This document shows positions 51,114 through 59,992 of a DNA stretch of 64,000 bases, one piece after another (position 1 is the first letter of the stretch; each line of letters begins with the position of its first letter). The position numbers were made by a program, and so were the translations under genes. The notes beneath the pieces were generated by a model. The model made no database searches. It saw only the letters and a list, made by a program, of their open reading frames with translations, and was not told where the DNA came from. Source of the DNA: Streptomyces lacrimifluminis (lineage in GTDB: Bacteria > Actinomycetota > Actinomycetes > Streptomycetales > Streptomycetaceae); the NCBI RefSeq assembly GCF_014646095.1, contig NZ_BMMU01000016.1:58017-122016 (forward strand), written 5' to 3'.

Positions 51114-51800
51114 GTGCCCGAAGATGGAAAAATCACCGTATTTCTCCTCGACGACCATGAAGTCGTCCGCCGGGGAGTCCGCGAACTGCTCTCGGTCGAG
51201 GACGACATCGAGGTGGTCGGCGAGGCCGGTACGGCGGCGGAGGCGCTGGCGCGGATTCCGGCCACCCGCCCGGACGTGGCCGTCCTGGACGTACGGCTCC
51301 CGGACGGCAGCGGCGTCGAGGTGTGCCGCGAGATCCGCTCGTGGGACGCGGGCGTCAAGTGCCTGATGCTGACCTCGTTCGCCGACGACGAGGCCCTCTT
51401 CGACGCCATCATGGCGGGCGCCTCCGGGTACGTCCTGAAGGCCATCCGCGGACATGAACTACTGGCGGCCGTCCGGGATGTCGCCGCAGGTCGGTCCCTG
51501 CTAGACCCGGTCGCGACCGCCCGCGTCATGGAACGGCTGCGGGACGGCGGCGACCCGGCGAAGGGCGACGAGCGGCTCGCGAACCTCACCGAGCGGGAAC
51601 GCCGGATCCTCGACCTGATCGGCGAGGGGCTCACCAACCGGGAGATCGGCGAACAACTGCACCTGGCGGAGAAGACGATCAAGAACTACGTGTCCGGACT
51701 GCTGTCCAAACTGGGCATGCAGAGGCGTTCCCAGGCGGCTGCGTACGTGGCGCGGATGCGGGCGGAGCGACAGGGGCCGCGGCAGGGTTTTGAGGGGTGA
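51114..51800 (+). CDS. NarL/LuxR-type response regulator
   Basis: 228 residues from GTG at 51114 (MPEDGKITVFLLDDHEVVRR). Receiver domain at about 6-125 with acidic pocket DD, phospho-acceptor D59 in VAVLDVRLPDGSG, and Lys in GYVLKAIRG; output LuxR helix-turn-helix at about 155-215 (LTERERRILDLIGEGLTNRE, KTIKNYVSGLLSKLGMQRRS). It resembles the DevR/DosR subgroup. No sensor kinase is adjacent, so its partner is elsewhere. It is divergent from bkdA. Confidence 0.92.
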   Translation: MPEDGKITVFLLDDHEVVRRGVRELLSVEDDIEVVGEAGTAAEALARIPATRPDVAVLDVRLPDGSGVEVCREIRSWDAGVKCLMLTSFADDEALFDAIMAGASGYVLKAIRGHELLAAVRDVAAGRSLLDPVATARVMERLRDGGDPAKGDERLANLTERERRILDLIGEGLTNREIGEQLHLAEKTIKNYVSGLLSKLGMQRRSQAAAYVARMRAERQGPRQGFEG

Positions 51801-51883
51801 CCCCCCGAATCGGGACCTAAGACCCCTCTTCTCGGGGCGAGGGCCCCTGGTGCGCCCCTTCTCCCGGCACGCACCCTGGGTGC

Positions 51884-52279
51884 ATGCCGACCGACGAACA
51901 GCGCGCCGCCGATCTTCTCGGCCGGGTCGAGCACGGCCGGGTCGCGACCAGCATGCGCGCCTTGCCCTTCCTGGCCTCCGCCCGGCACATCGTCGTGGAC
52001 GGCCGGGTCCTGCTGCGTCTGCACAAGGGGCATGGGTACCACCGGGCGTGCGTGGGCGGCGTCGTCGCGTACGGCGCGGATGTTCCCACCGCGCGGAGCG
52101 GGTCGTGGTCCGTGCAGGTCGTCGGAGAGTGCGCCGCCGTCGAGCCGACCGCAGCCGAGCTCGACCGGTTCGGCCCGGCCCCGCGCTCCGTGGACGGCGT
52201 TCCCTTCGATCCCGTCTACCTCAGAGTCGAACCCCAGTTCGCCACAGTGCACTCCGTGATCGATTCCGACTGTCCGTGA
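51884..52279 (+). CDS. Pyridoxamine-5'-phosphate-oxidase-like flavin split-barrel protein
   Basis: 131 residues from ATG at 51884. The pattern LLGRVEHGRVATSMRALPFL, SARHIVVDGRVLLRLHKGHG, SWSVQVVGECAAVEP and DPVYLRVEPQFATVHSV fits the split-barrel family that binds FMN, F420 or heme. In DevR-like regulons such proteins are frequent neighbours. Activity unknown. It follows the response regulator by 83 bp on the same strand. Confidence 0.8.
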   Translation: MPTDEQRAADLLGRVEHGRVATSMRALPFLASARHIVVDGRVLLRLHKGHGYHRACVGGVVAYGADVPTARSGSWSVQVVGECAAVEPTAAELDRFGPAPRSVDGVPFDPVYLRVEPQFATVHSVIDSDCP

Positions 52280-52355
52280 CTTCCCGCGGTCACCTGTGAC
52301 TGCCTGCGACAAGCGCCCCGCTCACGCGCCCGGCTCGTGCCCTACCATCTGGCGC

Positions 52356-53873
52356 GTGCCGCGCTCATCTGTACCACCCCTTGCGTCCCATGCGCCCCCG
52401 CTGGGCGCCCTCCTCCGCCAGTACTCCGCCGGGTCCGCGCTGACCTGCGACCCCGTCGACCAGGGGCTGCTGAACCGCGGCTACCGGCTCGCCACCACGC
52501 GCGGCGACTACTTCCTGAAGCACCACTTCGACCCCGAGACCGCCGACCCCGCCGCGATCGCCCGTCAGCACCGGGCGACCCAGCGCCTCGCGGACCTCGG
52601 CGTCCCGGTGGCCCCGCCCCTGCCCGGCCGCGACGGACGGACGGTCGCCGTCGTCGGCGGCCACGCCTACGCCCTGCACCCCTGGATCGACGGCCGCCAC
52701 CGCCACGGCGGCCAGCTCAGCACCGTCCAGTGCGGCCGGCTGGGCGCGCTGCTGGGCGTGGTCCACGCGAGCCTGGAACACGTGATGCCGACGCGGGGCC
52801 GGGCACCGGGCCACCGGGGCACGGGCGGGCGCGAGGCCGCCGGACAGAACCGGGCAGTCCCCCGGAACCCGACCGCGGGTCGGGATCTGACCGCGGGCCG
52901 GGAAGGCGCCGCGGGATGGGATCTGACCGCAGGCGGGGAAGGGATCGCCGCGTGGGAACTCACCGCAGGCCGGCAACCCACCGCAGGTCGGAGGGAGGAC
53001 GCCGGTCGAGGACGGCCTCCCGAACAGGGTGGCCCCGGCCGCGCCCGGCAAGAAGAGGCCGCCCGAGGGGCAGAACCCGGCCGAGGGGGAGCACCCGGCC
53101 GACCGGGCGAAGCCGCCCACCACCGGGACGCGACCTGGCAGCGCGGGACCACCGAGCGGAGCCGGGCCGCCACCCCTTCCGGACCCCCCGCCAAGCCGTC
53201 CGCCCCGACCGAGCCTCCACACCCGGCCGACGCCCGCCGTCCCCACCACCCCGCCGGGCAGCCGCAGCCGGCCGGTTCCAGCAGCCTCGCCGAGGCCCCG
53301 CCGGCCCCCTCGGCCGACCCCGCCGACACCTTCGCCCTCATCGACGACCTCCTGGCCCACGTACGCCGCCACCGCCCCACCGACGCCTTCGACGAACTGG
53401 CCCGCCACCGGCTCCTGGAACGCCGGGCTCTGCTGGAGCAGCACGCTGACCGGCGGCCCCCACCGGGTGGCTCGGTGGGCTGGGTGCACGGCGACTTCCA
53501 CCCGTTCAACCTGCTCTACAAGGGGGATGCCCCGGCCGCGATCGTCGACTGGGACAGGCTCGGGGTGCAGCCACGCGCGGAGGAGGCCGTACGTGCCGCC
53601 GCGATCTTCTTCGTCCGGCCCGCGGGCACGCTCGACCTGCCCAAGGCACGGGAGTACGCGCGCGCGTACCGGCGTACGGCGGGGGCCACTCCCTCCGAGC
53701 TGGCCGCCGCCGTGCACCGGGTGTGGTGGGAGCGCCTCAACGACTTCTGGATGCTGCGCTGGCACTACGAGCGGGGGGACACCCGCGCCGACTCCCAGTT
53801 CCCGGCCGCGTCGGCGCTCGCGGTGTGGTGGACGCGCGAGTACGACGCGGTGTGCGAGGCGTTCGTGGACTGA
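52356..53873 (+). CDS. Aminoglycoside-phosphotransferase-fold kinase with long low-complexity insert
   Basis: 505 residues from GTG at 52356 (VPRSSVPPLASHAPPLGALL). The N-lobe (about 35-145: DQGLLNRGYRLATTRGDYFL, LHPWIDGRHRHGGQLSTVQC) and the C-lobe (about 325-505: WVHGDFHPFNLLYKGDAPAA, IVDWDRLGVQPRAEEAVRAA) form an APH/choline-kinase fold with catalytic HGDFHPxN and metal-binding IVDWD. Between them lie about 170 residues of Gly/Arg/Ala/Pro sequence with a TAGR-type repeat. Expected to phosphorylate a small hydroxylated molecule; substrate unknown. The insert is absent from the fold and was probably built by repeat expansion. Confidence 0.85.
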   Translation: MPRSSVPPLASHAPPLGALLRQYSAGSALTCDPVDQGLLNRGYRLATTRGDYFLKHHFDPETADPAAIARQHRATQRLADLGVPVAPPLPGRDGRTVAVVGGHAYALHPWIDGRHRHGGQLSTVQCGRLGALLGVVHASLEHVMPTRGRAPGHRGTGGREAAGQNRAVPRNPTAGRDLTAGREGAAGWDLTAGGEGIAAWELTAGRQPTAGRREDAGRGRPPEQGGPGRARQEEAARGAEPGRGGAPGRPGEAAHHRDATWQRGTTERSRAATPSGPPAKPSAPTEPPHPADARRPHHPAGQPQPAGSSSLAEAPPAPSADPADTFALIDDLLAHVRRHRPTDAFDELARHRLLERRALLEQHADRRPPPGGSVGWVHGDFHPFNLLYKGDAPAAIVDWDRLGVQPRAEEAVRAAAIFFVRPAGTLDLPKAREYARAYRRTAGATPSELAAAVHRVWWERLNDFWMLRWHYERGDTRADSQFPAASALAVWWTREYDAVCEAFVD

Positions 53874-53904
53874 CACCCGCCGAAGCAGACCCCCTGAAAC
53901 GCCC

Positions 53905-53941
53905 CGCGCGCGTGAAGCCCGCTTCGGGCCGCACGCGCGCG
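53905..53941. terminator. Terminator between convergent phosphotransferase and kinase genes
   Basis: CGCGCGCGTG (53905-53914) pairs with CACGCGCGCG (53932-53941), with an inner GCCCG / CGGGC hairpin in the loop. Confidence 0.75.
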
Positions 53942-54001
53942 TGGAGACTGCTTTCCGTCAACCGGCCGCCGATTCGTTCACCCGGCGGGGCGATCGGCGG
54001 G

Positions 54002-55591
54002 TCAGGGGGTGGTGCCACCCTCCGTACCGCCGTCTTCCTCGCCGGTGTCGCCCGTCGGCTCCGCGCTCGTCTCCACGTCCGTGGGCTCCGACTCCGTGAC
54101 CGACGGCGCCGCGCTCGTCTCCGGGTCCGACGGGGTGGGCGACGGCTCGGTGGAGGGGGTCGCGGACGGCGTGTACGACGGCGTGGCCGACGGCGTCCAC
54201 TGGGACCCTCCGTCCGAGCCACTGCCGTCGTCAGTGGCGGTGTTCGACGGCTCGTCGGAGGGCTCGTCGGTCGGGCTCGCCGTGCTGTCGTCGGCCGTCG
54301 CGGACTTCGAGGTGGTCGGCGTCGGCGTGGTATCGGTTTTACCGTCCGTGCCGCCGCCGTTCTGCAGGGCGAGGGCTACGCCCACCGCGATGGCGATCAC
54401 GGCGAAGAACGCCAGTATCCACAGCTTGCCCCGGCCGCCGCCCCGGTTGCCGTGGCCGGCGAAGCCGCCGTCGTCCCCACCGCCGTACCCGGCGGGCAGG
54501 ATCTGCTGGGGGATCTGGGTGGTGCCGGCCTGGTCGCCCTGTTGGTTCATCACCGCGGTGCCCGCGAAGCCCCCCGAGGGGGTGTGCCGGCCGTCGTGCA
54601 TGTCCACGGGCCCGGTGTTCCAGGTGCCGGTGTGGCTGCCCTGGTCGTACAGCATCTGCAGGCCGTACTGGATCAGCCCGCGCATCTCCTCGGCGGTCTG
54701 GAAGCGGTCGTCCGGCTCCTTGGCGAGGGAACGCATGACGAGCCCGTCGAGCTCCGGCGGCGCCGCGTCCGAGACCTGGGACGGGGGCACCGGAATGTCC
54801 TGGACGTGCTGGTAGACCACGGACAGCGGCGTCTCGCCGGTGAACGGGGGCCGCAGCGCGAGGAGTTCGTACAGCAGACAGCCGGTGGCGTACAGGTCGG
54901 AGCGGTGGTCGACGGCCTTGCCGAGGGCCTGCTCCGGGGAGAGGTACTGGGGCGTACCCATGACCATGCCGGTCTGCGTCATCGTCGTGGACACGCCGTG
55001 CAGCGCGCGGGCGATGCCGAAGTCCATGACCTTCACGGCGCCGCCGTGCGTGATGATCACGTTGGCGGGCTTGATGTCGCGGTGCACGATGCCGTGCTGA
55101 TGCGAATAGGCAAGCGCTTCCAGTACCCCGGAGACGATGATCAGGGCCTGCTCGGGCCCCGGCGCCTCGGCGTTGATGAGAAGGTCACGGATGGTGCGCC
55201 CCTCGACGATCTCCATCACGATGTACGGGACGGACTGACCGCCGCCCCCGGTGAAGCCGCCGTTGGACATCGTGTCCTCGCCGGAGTCGTACACGGCGAC
55301 GATCGAGTGGTGGTTCAGCCCGGCCACCGCCTGGGCCTCGCGCGTGAAGCGGGCCTTCGAGATCGGGTCCTCGGCGAGGTCGGCGCGGAGCAGTTTGACC
55401 GCGACGGTCCGTCCGAGGCGCACGTCCTCGGCGGCGAACACCTCGGCCATGCCGCCCCGGCCGAGTCTGTGGGTGAGCCGGTAACGGCCGTCCCCGACCA
55501 GTCCGCCGTTGCCCCACAGCTCAGGCGCGTCTGACATACCGCCGCCAGCCGCCTCGGGGTCGGACGGGCCCTGAGCGCGCTGCTGTGCCAT
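54002..55591 (-). CDS. Membrane-anchored Ser/Thr protein kinase (PknB-like, no PASTA)
   Basis: 529 residues from ATG at 55591. Hanks-type kinase at about 37-305: glycine loop RLGRGGMAEV, catalytic lysine K66, HRDIKPANV at 170-178, DFG at 190-192, activation segment TMTQTGMVMGTPQYLSPEQA. Gln/Gly-rich juxtamembrane region, one membrane helix at about 389-409, then an external tail of roughly 120 residues rich in Thr/Ser/Pro/Glu with no recognisable sensor domain. The tail may be a wall-spanning or glycosylated stalk. Divergent from the PASTA kinase gene, the two sharing a 349-bp gap. Confidence 0.92.
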   Translation of the reverse strand: MAQQRAQGPSDPEAAGGGMSDAPELWGNGGLVGDGRYRLTHRLGRGGMAEVFAAEDVRLGRTVAVKLLRADLAEDPISKARFTREAQAVAGLNHHSIVAVYDSGEDTMSNGGFTGGGGQSVPYIVMEIVEGRTIRDLLINAEAPGPEQALIIVSGVLEALAYSHQHGIVHRDIKPANVIITHGGAVKVMDFGIARALHGVSTTMTQTGMVMGTPQYLSPEQALGKAVDHRSDLYATGCLLYELLALRPPFTGETPLSVVYQHVQDIPVPPSQVSDAAPPELDGLVMRSLAKEPDDRFQTAEEMRGLIQYGLQMLYDQGSHTGTWNTGPVDMHDGRHTPSGGFAGTAVMNQQGDQAGTTQIPQQILPAGYGGGDDGGFAGHGNRGGGRGKLWILAFFAVIAIAVGVALALQNGGGTDGKTDTTPTPTTSKSATADDSTASPTDEPSDEPSNTATDDGSGSDGGSQWTPSATPSYTPSATPSTEPSPTPSDPETSAAPSVTESEPTDVETSAEPTGDTGEEDGGTEGGTTP

Positions 55592-55940
55592 CAGTCCTCG
55601 CCGTCGTTTCTGCCCGCGGTGCGCGGTGTTGTTACGGTCTCCGTCGGCCACGCTACAGCCTCCACGCAAGCCTCCGATCCGGGAGACGATCCCGGAGGAG
55701 CTCCGGAAGGAACCCGGGTACGAGTCCCGGGCGGACCGGTTATCAAACCCGTTGCGGCTATCGGCGGGCAAATCCCGTGCCTCGTCCGTGCAGCCCCTGT
55801 AACGCTTCCGCGACGCTTCCTTCCCGTACGGTCACGGAACGGGCACCGCGCTTGACGTGTCAGTGCCCTCCGGCAGACTTGGCCCGGAATCGGCCGATCG
55901 ATCACGTACGGCCGTGGCGAAACACGGGGGACGCGGACAC
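55592..55940. other. Divergent region between two kinase genes, three small hairpins
   Basis: 349 bp without a gene. At 55678-55731 three inverted repeats follow one another: TCCGGG/CCCGGA, CCGGAG/CTCCGG and CCCGGG/CCCGGG with loops of 3-7 nt. They could form alternative pairings in the 5' leader of either transcript. Confidence 0.5.
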
Positions 55941-57620
55941 ATGAGCCAGGACGGCGCACACGGCCGGTACGCGGGGCACGCACTCGCCGGCGGGCGCTAC
56001 CAGCTGCGCGATCTGCTCGGCGAGGGCGGCATGGCCTCGGTGCACCTCGCGTACGACTCGGTCCTGGACCGGCAGGTCGCGATCAAGACGCTGCACACCG
56101 AACTGGGCCGTGAGCAGGCCTTCCGCGAGCGTTTCCGCCGCGAGGCCCAGGCCGTGGCCAAGCTCACGCACACGAACATCGTCTCGGTCTTCGACACCGG
56201 TGAGGACGATGTGGCGGGGACGATGACGCCGTACATCGTCATGGAGTACGTCGAGGGCCAGCCGCTCGGCTCCGTTCTCGACGCTGACGTACGGCAGTTC
56301 GGGGCGATGCCCGCCGACAAGGCGCTGAAGATCACCGCGGACGTGCTTGCGGCCCTGGAGATCAGCCACGAGATGGGCCTGGTCCACCGGGACATCAAGC
56401 CGGGCAACGTGATGACGACCAAGCGCGGTGTCGTCAAGGTCATGGACTTCGGCATCGCCCGCGCCATGCAGTCGGGCGTCACGTCGATGACGCAGACCGG
56501 CATGGTCGTCGGCACCCCGCAGTACCTCTCCCCGGAGCAGGCGCTGGGCCGGGCCGTGGACGCCCGCTCCGACCTCTATTCGGTCGGCATCATGCTGTTC
56601 CAGCTGGTCACCGGGCGGCTGCCGTTCAACGCCGACTCACCGCTCGCGATCGCGTACGCGCATGTTCAGGAGGAGCCGGTCGCCCCCTCCTCGGTCAACA
56701 GCGCCCTGCCCCCGGCGGTCGACGCGCTCGTCGCCCGCGCGCTGAAGAAGAACCCGAACGAGCGTTTCCCGAGCGCCGTCGCCATGCGTGACGAGTGCCT
56801 GCGCGTGGCCGCCTCCCTGCAGTCGGCCGCCCCGAACATCGTCCCGGGCGCCCCGGCGCATAGCGGCACGGGCGTCGCCTCCGCCGTGTTCCCGCCGGTC
56901 GACCAGGCGGCCCCGGCGCCGCCCGGCTCCGTACAGACCCCGTACCAGCCGACCCCGCACCCGCAGCACGCGAATCCGTACGGCACTCCGCCCCCGGCGT
57001 ACACACCTCCGCACACACCGGCTCCGGCGTACGGCTATCCGCCGCAGGCCGCCTACCAGACGCCCGGCAGCTACGCGCCGCAGCAAGCGCCCCCGGCCGC
57101 GTACTCGCCCTCGCCCTCGACTCTGGCACCGTCCTCCTCCGGAGGCGGACGGAAGCGCGGCACCCCGGTGATCGTGGGCTCGATCGTCGTCTCCCTCGTC
57201 GCCGTCGGCGGGCTGCTCCTCGCCCTGAAACTGGGCGGGGGCGACAACGACAACGGCGGTGGGACCGACAGCGGCACACCGAGCGCCTCGGCCTCGCAGA
57301 CGGCGGGGTCGGGATCCGGATCGGGGTACAAGGGGCCGGACCCGAGCAAGACGGTCGACGCGGTGGAGTGCTCGGAGGCGCGGGAGTCGTACAGCGACCC
57401 GGACAAGATCCAGCTGCCCGACTTCCGCTACAAGAACCTGGCCTCGGTCAAGCTCTGTTTCCAGGAGGCCGGCTGGCGGATGAAGGTCACCCGGGTCGCC
57501 GAGAACACGTACGGCAAGGACACGGTCATGGACCAGTTCCCCTCCGCGGGTGCGGACATCGACCCGGAGGACATGCCGGTGATCGAGCTCAACGTGTCGA
57601 CGGGCTACCCGCCGTCCTGA
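55941..57620 (+). CDS. Membrane Ser/Thr protein kinase with one PASTA domain
   Basis: 559 residues from ATG at 55941 (MSQDGAHGRYAGHALAGGRY). Kinase domain at about 19-285 with LLGEGGMASV, lysine K49, HRDIKPGNV at 149-157, DFG at 169-171 and the TSMTQTGMVVGTPQYLSPEQ activation loop. A Pro/Tyr/Ala-rich linker leads to a membrane helix near 408-428 (VIVGSIVVSLVAVGGLLLAL), a Gly/Ser stalk, and a C-terminal region resembling a single PASTA unit (ASVKLCFQEAGWRMKVTRVA, DTVMDQFPSAGADIDPEDMP). PASTA domains sense peptidoglycan or beta-lactams, suggesting a role in wall growth. Confidence 0.92.
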   Translation: MSQDGAHGRYAGHALAGGRYQLRDLLGEGGMASVHLAYDSVLDRQVAIKTLHTELGREQAFRERFRREAQAVAKLTHTNIVSVFDTGEDDVAGTMTPYIVMEYVEGQPLGSVLDADVRQFGAMPADKALKITADVLAALEISHEMGLVHRDIKPGNVMTTKRGVVKVMDFGIARAMQSGVTSMTQTGMVVGTPQYLSPEQALGRAVDARSDLYSVGIMLFQLVTGRLPFNADSPLAIAYAHVQEEPVAPSSVNSALPPAVDALVARALKKNPNERFPSAVAMRDECLRVAASLQSAAPNIVPGAPAHSGTGVASAVFPPVDQAAPAPPGSVQTPYQPTPHPQHANPYGTPPPAYTPPHTPAPAYGYPPQAAYQTPGSYAPQQAPPAAYSPSPSTLAPSSSGGGRKRGTPVIVGSIVVSLVAVGGLLLALKLGGGDNDNGGGTDSGTPSASASQTAGSGSGSGYKGPDPSKTVDAVECSEARESYSDPDKIQLPDFRYKNLASVKLCFQEAGWRMKVTRVAENTYGKDTVMDQFPSAGADIDPEDMPVIELNVSTGYPPS

Positions 57621-57633
57621 GCGGACGGTCGTT

Positions 57634-57685
57634 CATGGAGCGGGGCCCGGCAGCCGGTCGGTCGGCCACCGGGGCCCACTCCATG
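57634..57685 (+). terminator. Hairpin after the PASTA kinase gene
   Basis: CATGGAG (57634-57640) pairs with CTCCATG (57679-57685), and inner GGGCCC blocks add further pairing. Lies between convergent genes. Confidence 0.5.
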
Positions 57686-57707
57686 AGATCTGGGGCGGAC
57701 CGGCGGG

Positions 57708-58250
57708 CTAGAGGTACGGCCCGCCCGTACGTCCACCTGTGCGCGGGTCGTCGTCGCCCTCGTGGCCGCCGACACCCGGCGGCAGCGCGCGGCGCATCTG
57801 CTCCAGCTGGGCCCGCGCGGCCATCTGCTGGGCGAACAGGGCGGTCTGGATGCCGTGGAAGAGGCCCTCCAGCCAGCCCACCAACTGGGCCTGCGCGATC
57901 CGCAGTTCGGCGTCGCTGGGAATCGCCTCGTCCGTGAACGGCAGGGACAGGCGCTCCAGCTCGTCGACCAGCTCCGGCGCGAGACCGTCCTCCAGCTCCT
58001 TCACCGAGCTGGCGTGGATCTCCTTGAGCCGGACCCGGCTCGCCTCGTCGAGAGGGGCCGCGCGCACCTCCTCCAGCAGCTGCTTGATCATGCTGCCGAT
58101 CCTCATGACCTTGGCGGGCTGCTCCACCATGTCCGTCACCGGAATCTCTCGGGAGTCGTCGTCACCGCCGCCGCCGAGAGCCATCCCGTCCTGGCCAACG
58201 ACCAGGATCTGGGGGTTCTCCGGCGACCTTTCGTTCCTCGGCATCTCCAT
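57708..58250 (-). CDS. bpa: Bacterial proteasome activator (Bpa family)
   Basis: 180 residues from ATG at 58250 (MEMPRNERSPENPQILVVGQ). A disordered acidic N-terminus is followed by a four-helix bundle (PAKVMRIGSMIKQLLEEVRA, SRVRLKEIHASSVKELEDGL, ELRIAQAQLVGWLEGLFHGI, TALFAQQMAARAQLEQMRRA), characteristic of Bpa/PafE. Bpa forms a dodecameric ring that opens the 20S proteasome without ATP, through a C-terminal GQYL-type tail; here the tail is GGPYL. Actinobacterial Bpa helps degrade unfolded regulators such as heat-shock repressors. Confidence 0.88.
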   Translation of the reverse strand: MEMPRNERSPENPQILVVGQDGMALGGGGDDDSREIPVTDMVEQPAKVMRIGSMIKQLLEEVRAAPLDEASRVRLKEIHASSVKELEDGLAPELVDELERLSLPFTDEAIPSDAELRIAQAQLVGWLEGLFHGIQTALFAQQMAARAQLEQMRRALPPGVGGHEGDDDPRTGGRTGGPYL

Positions 58251-58413
58251 GCCGTCATTCTCTCGCACCAGGTGGCGGCCCCGGCCGGTGGGTCCGGCCC
58301 GGCTCTCCCCGTCCGGGATGCCGGACGGGCGGGCGCGTGTGAGGCTGGTCACGTCGAACCCCGGTGACGGGTGAGGCCGACCGGCGACTCCGCAGCGGGA
58401 GGAGGCCACCGAC

Positions 58414-58833
58414 ATGACTCCAAGGCTCCACACCCTGCGTACCTGCGGCATCCTGCTGGCCCTGGCGGCCCCGACGCTCGCCGCTTCCCCCCTCGGCACG
58501 ACATCGCCGTACGACGGCATCTCGTACGTCGCCCGGCCCGCCCCCGACGCCTCCCGGGCCGGGAGCCCGGCGGGCGAGGGGCGGGAACGTCCCGGACGGC
58601 GGGAGTCCGCGCCGCCCGACGAGGCGGCGTCCGAGGAGGCGGCGTCCGAGGAGGCTGTACCCGCCCCCGTGCCCACCTCCGTGCCGGACGGGCCGCGGGA
58701 CACCGACGCCCTGTCCGACACGATCTCCGGGCCGGTCCTGCGGATACTGCCGCTGGGCAGCGGACTGGTCCTGATCGGCAGCGGCCTCGGCCTCGCCCTC
58801 CTGGCGCTGCGACTGCGCGTACGCAGGACGTGA
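58414..58833 (+). CDS. Small secreted/membrane protein, unknown
   Basis: 139 residues from ATG at 58414 behind GGGAGGAGG. Signal peptide (LRTCGILLALAAPTLAASPL), a disordered Pro/Glu/Ala middle containing a duplicated EEAAS unit, and a C-terminal membrane helix (ILPLGSGLVLIGSGLGLALL) ending in the basic RLRVRRT. The topology is that of small actinobacterial wall-spanning proteins. No family name recognised. Confidence 0.75.
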   Translation: MTPRLHTLRTCGILLALAAPTLAASPLGTTSPYDGISYVARPAPDASRAGSPAGEGRERPGRRESAPPDEAASEEAASEEAVPAPVPTSVPDGPRDTDALSDTISGPVLRILPLGSGLVLIGSGLGLALLALRLRVRRT

Positions 58834-58850
58834 CCGGCGGGGACGCCTCG

Positions 58851-59831
58851 CTACGGGACCACCAGCAGCACCTTTCCCACGTGCCCGCTCTCCTCCACGA
58901 CCCGGTGGGCCGCCGCCGCGTCGCTCATCGGGAACTCGCTGTCGACGACCGGCCGGACATGACCGGCGGCGAGCAGCGGCCAGACGTGTTCGCGTACGGC
59001 GGCCACGATCGCCGTCTTCTCGGTGAGCGGGCGGGCACGCAGCGAGGTCGCGCTGATCGCGGCCCGCTTGGTGAGGAGCGCGCCGATGTTCAGCTCGGCC
59101 TTGACGCCGCCCTGCATGCCGATGATCGCGAGCCGTCCGTTGACGGCGAGGGCGCGGACGTTGCGGTCCAGGTACTTGGCGCCCATGTTGTCGAGGATGA
59201 CGTCGGCGCCGGCGCCGTCGGTGGCCTGCTTCAGCTCCTCGACGAAGTCCTGCTCGCGGTAGTTGACGAGGATGTCGGCGCCCAGCTCGGCGCACCGGTC
59301 GAGCTTCTCCTTCGTCCCGGCCGTCACGGCGACCCTGGCGCCGACGGCCTTGGCGAGTTGGACGGCCATGGTGCCGATGCCGCTGGAGCCGCCGTGCACG
59401 AGCAGGGTCTCGCCGGGGCGGAGGTGGGAGATCATGAAGACGTTCGACCAGACCGTGCAGGCCACCTCGGGCAGCGCCGCTGCCGACCTCAGGTCGATGC
59501 CCTCGGGCACGGGCAGCAGCTGCCCGGCCGGAACGGCCACCTTCTGGGCGTAACCGCCGCCCGCGAGCAGCGCGCACACCTCGTCGCCGACGGACCAGCC
59601 GGACACTCCGGGCCCGATGCCGGCGATCCGGCCGGAGCACTCGAGGCCGGGGTACGGGGAGGCGCCGGGCGGCGGGTTGTAGAAGCCCTGGCGTTGCAGG
59701 AGGTCGGCACGGTTGACGGCGCCGGCCACCACCTCGACCAGTACCTCGCCCTCGCCGGGCACGGGATCGGGGACCTCGGCCCACACCAGTGCCTCGGGCC
59801 CTCCGGGTTCGGGAATCGTGATCGCATGCAT
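58851..59831 (-). CDS. NAD(P)H:quinone oxidoreductase, zinc-independent MDR family
   Basis: 326 residues from ATG at 59831 (MHAITIPEPGGPEALVWAEV). GroES-like N-domain with NRADLLQRQGFYNPPPGASP and PYPGLECSGRIAGIGPGVSG; Rossmann fold with LLVHGGSSGIGTMAVQLAKA; DVILDNMGAKYLDRNVRAL. The Cys and His zinc ligands of alcohol dehydrogenases are missing, and the NRxDLLQRxGxYxPPPGAS pattern is typical of the QOR/PIG3 subgroup that reduces quinones with NADPH. Likely part of oxidative-stress detoxification. Monocistronic; divergent from the ABC exporter genes. Confidence 0.93.
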   Translation of the reverse strand: MHAITIPEPGGPEALVWAEVPDPVPGEGEVLVEVVAGAVNRADLLQRQGFYNPPPGASPYPGLECSGRIAGIGPGVSGWSVGDEVCALLAGGGYAQKVAVPAGQLLPVPEGIDLRSAAALPEVACTVWSNVFMISHLRPGETLLVHGGSSGIGTMAVQLAKAVGARVAVTAGTKEKLDRCAELGADILVNYREQDFVEELKQATDGAGADVILDNMGAKYLDRNVRALAVNGRLAIIGMQGGVKAELNIGALLTKRAAISATSLRARPLTEKTAIVAAVREHVWPLLAAGHVRPVVDSEFPMSDAAAAHRVVEESGHVGKVLLVVP

Positions 59832-59992
59832 GAGGGGACGCTACTCCCCGTTCCGGAGAAAACGAGGTGCGGTCCGGGCCCGGCAGAGAGACCGTGTACA
59901 GACGTGCGGCCCCCGAGCGATGAGTTTCCGGCCGGCCGCCGGTCTACCTCTGCGTCACCCCGTACACGCAAGGACTCCGGAAGGACCCGAAC

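Noticed and set aside
55700..55800. tRNA-like sequence (gggtacgagtcccgggc resembles a T arm)
   Set aside because: No matching acceptor, D or anticodon arms could be assembled on either strand.
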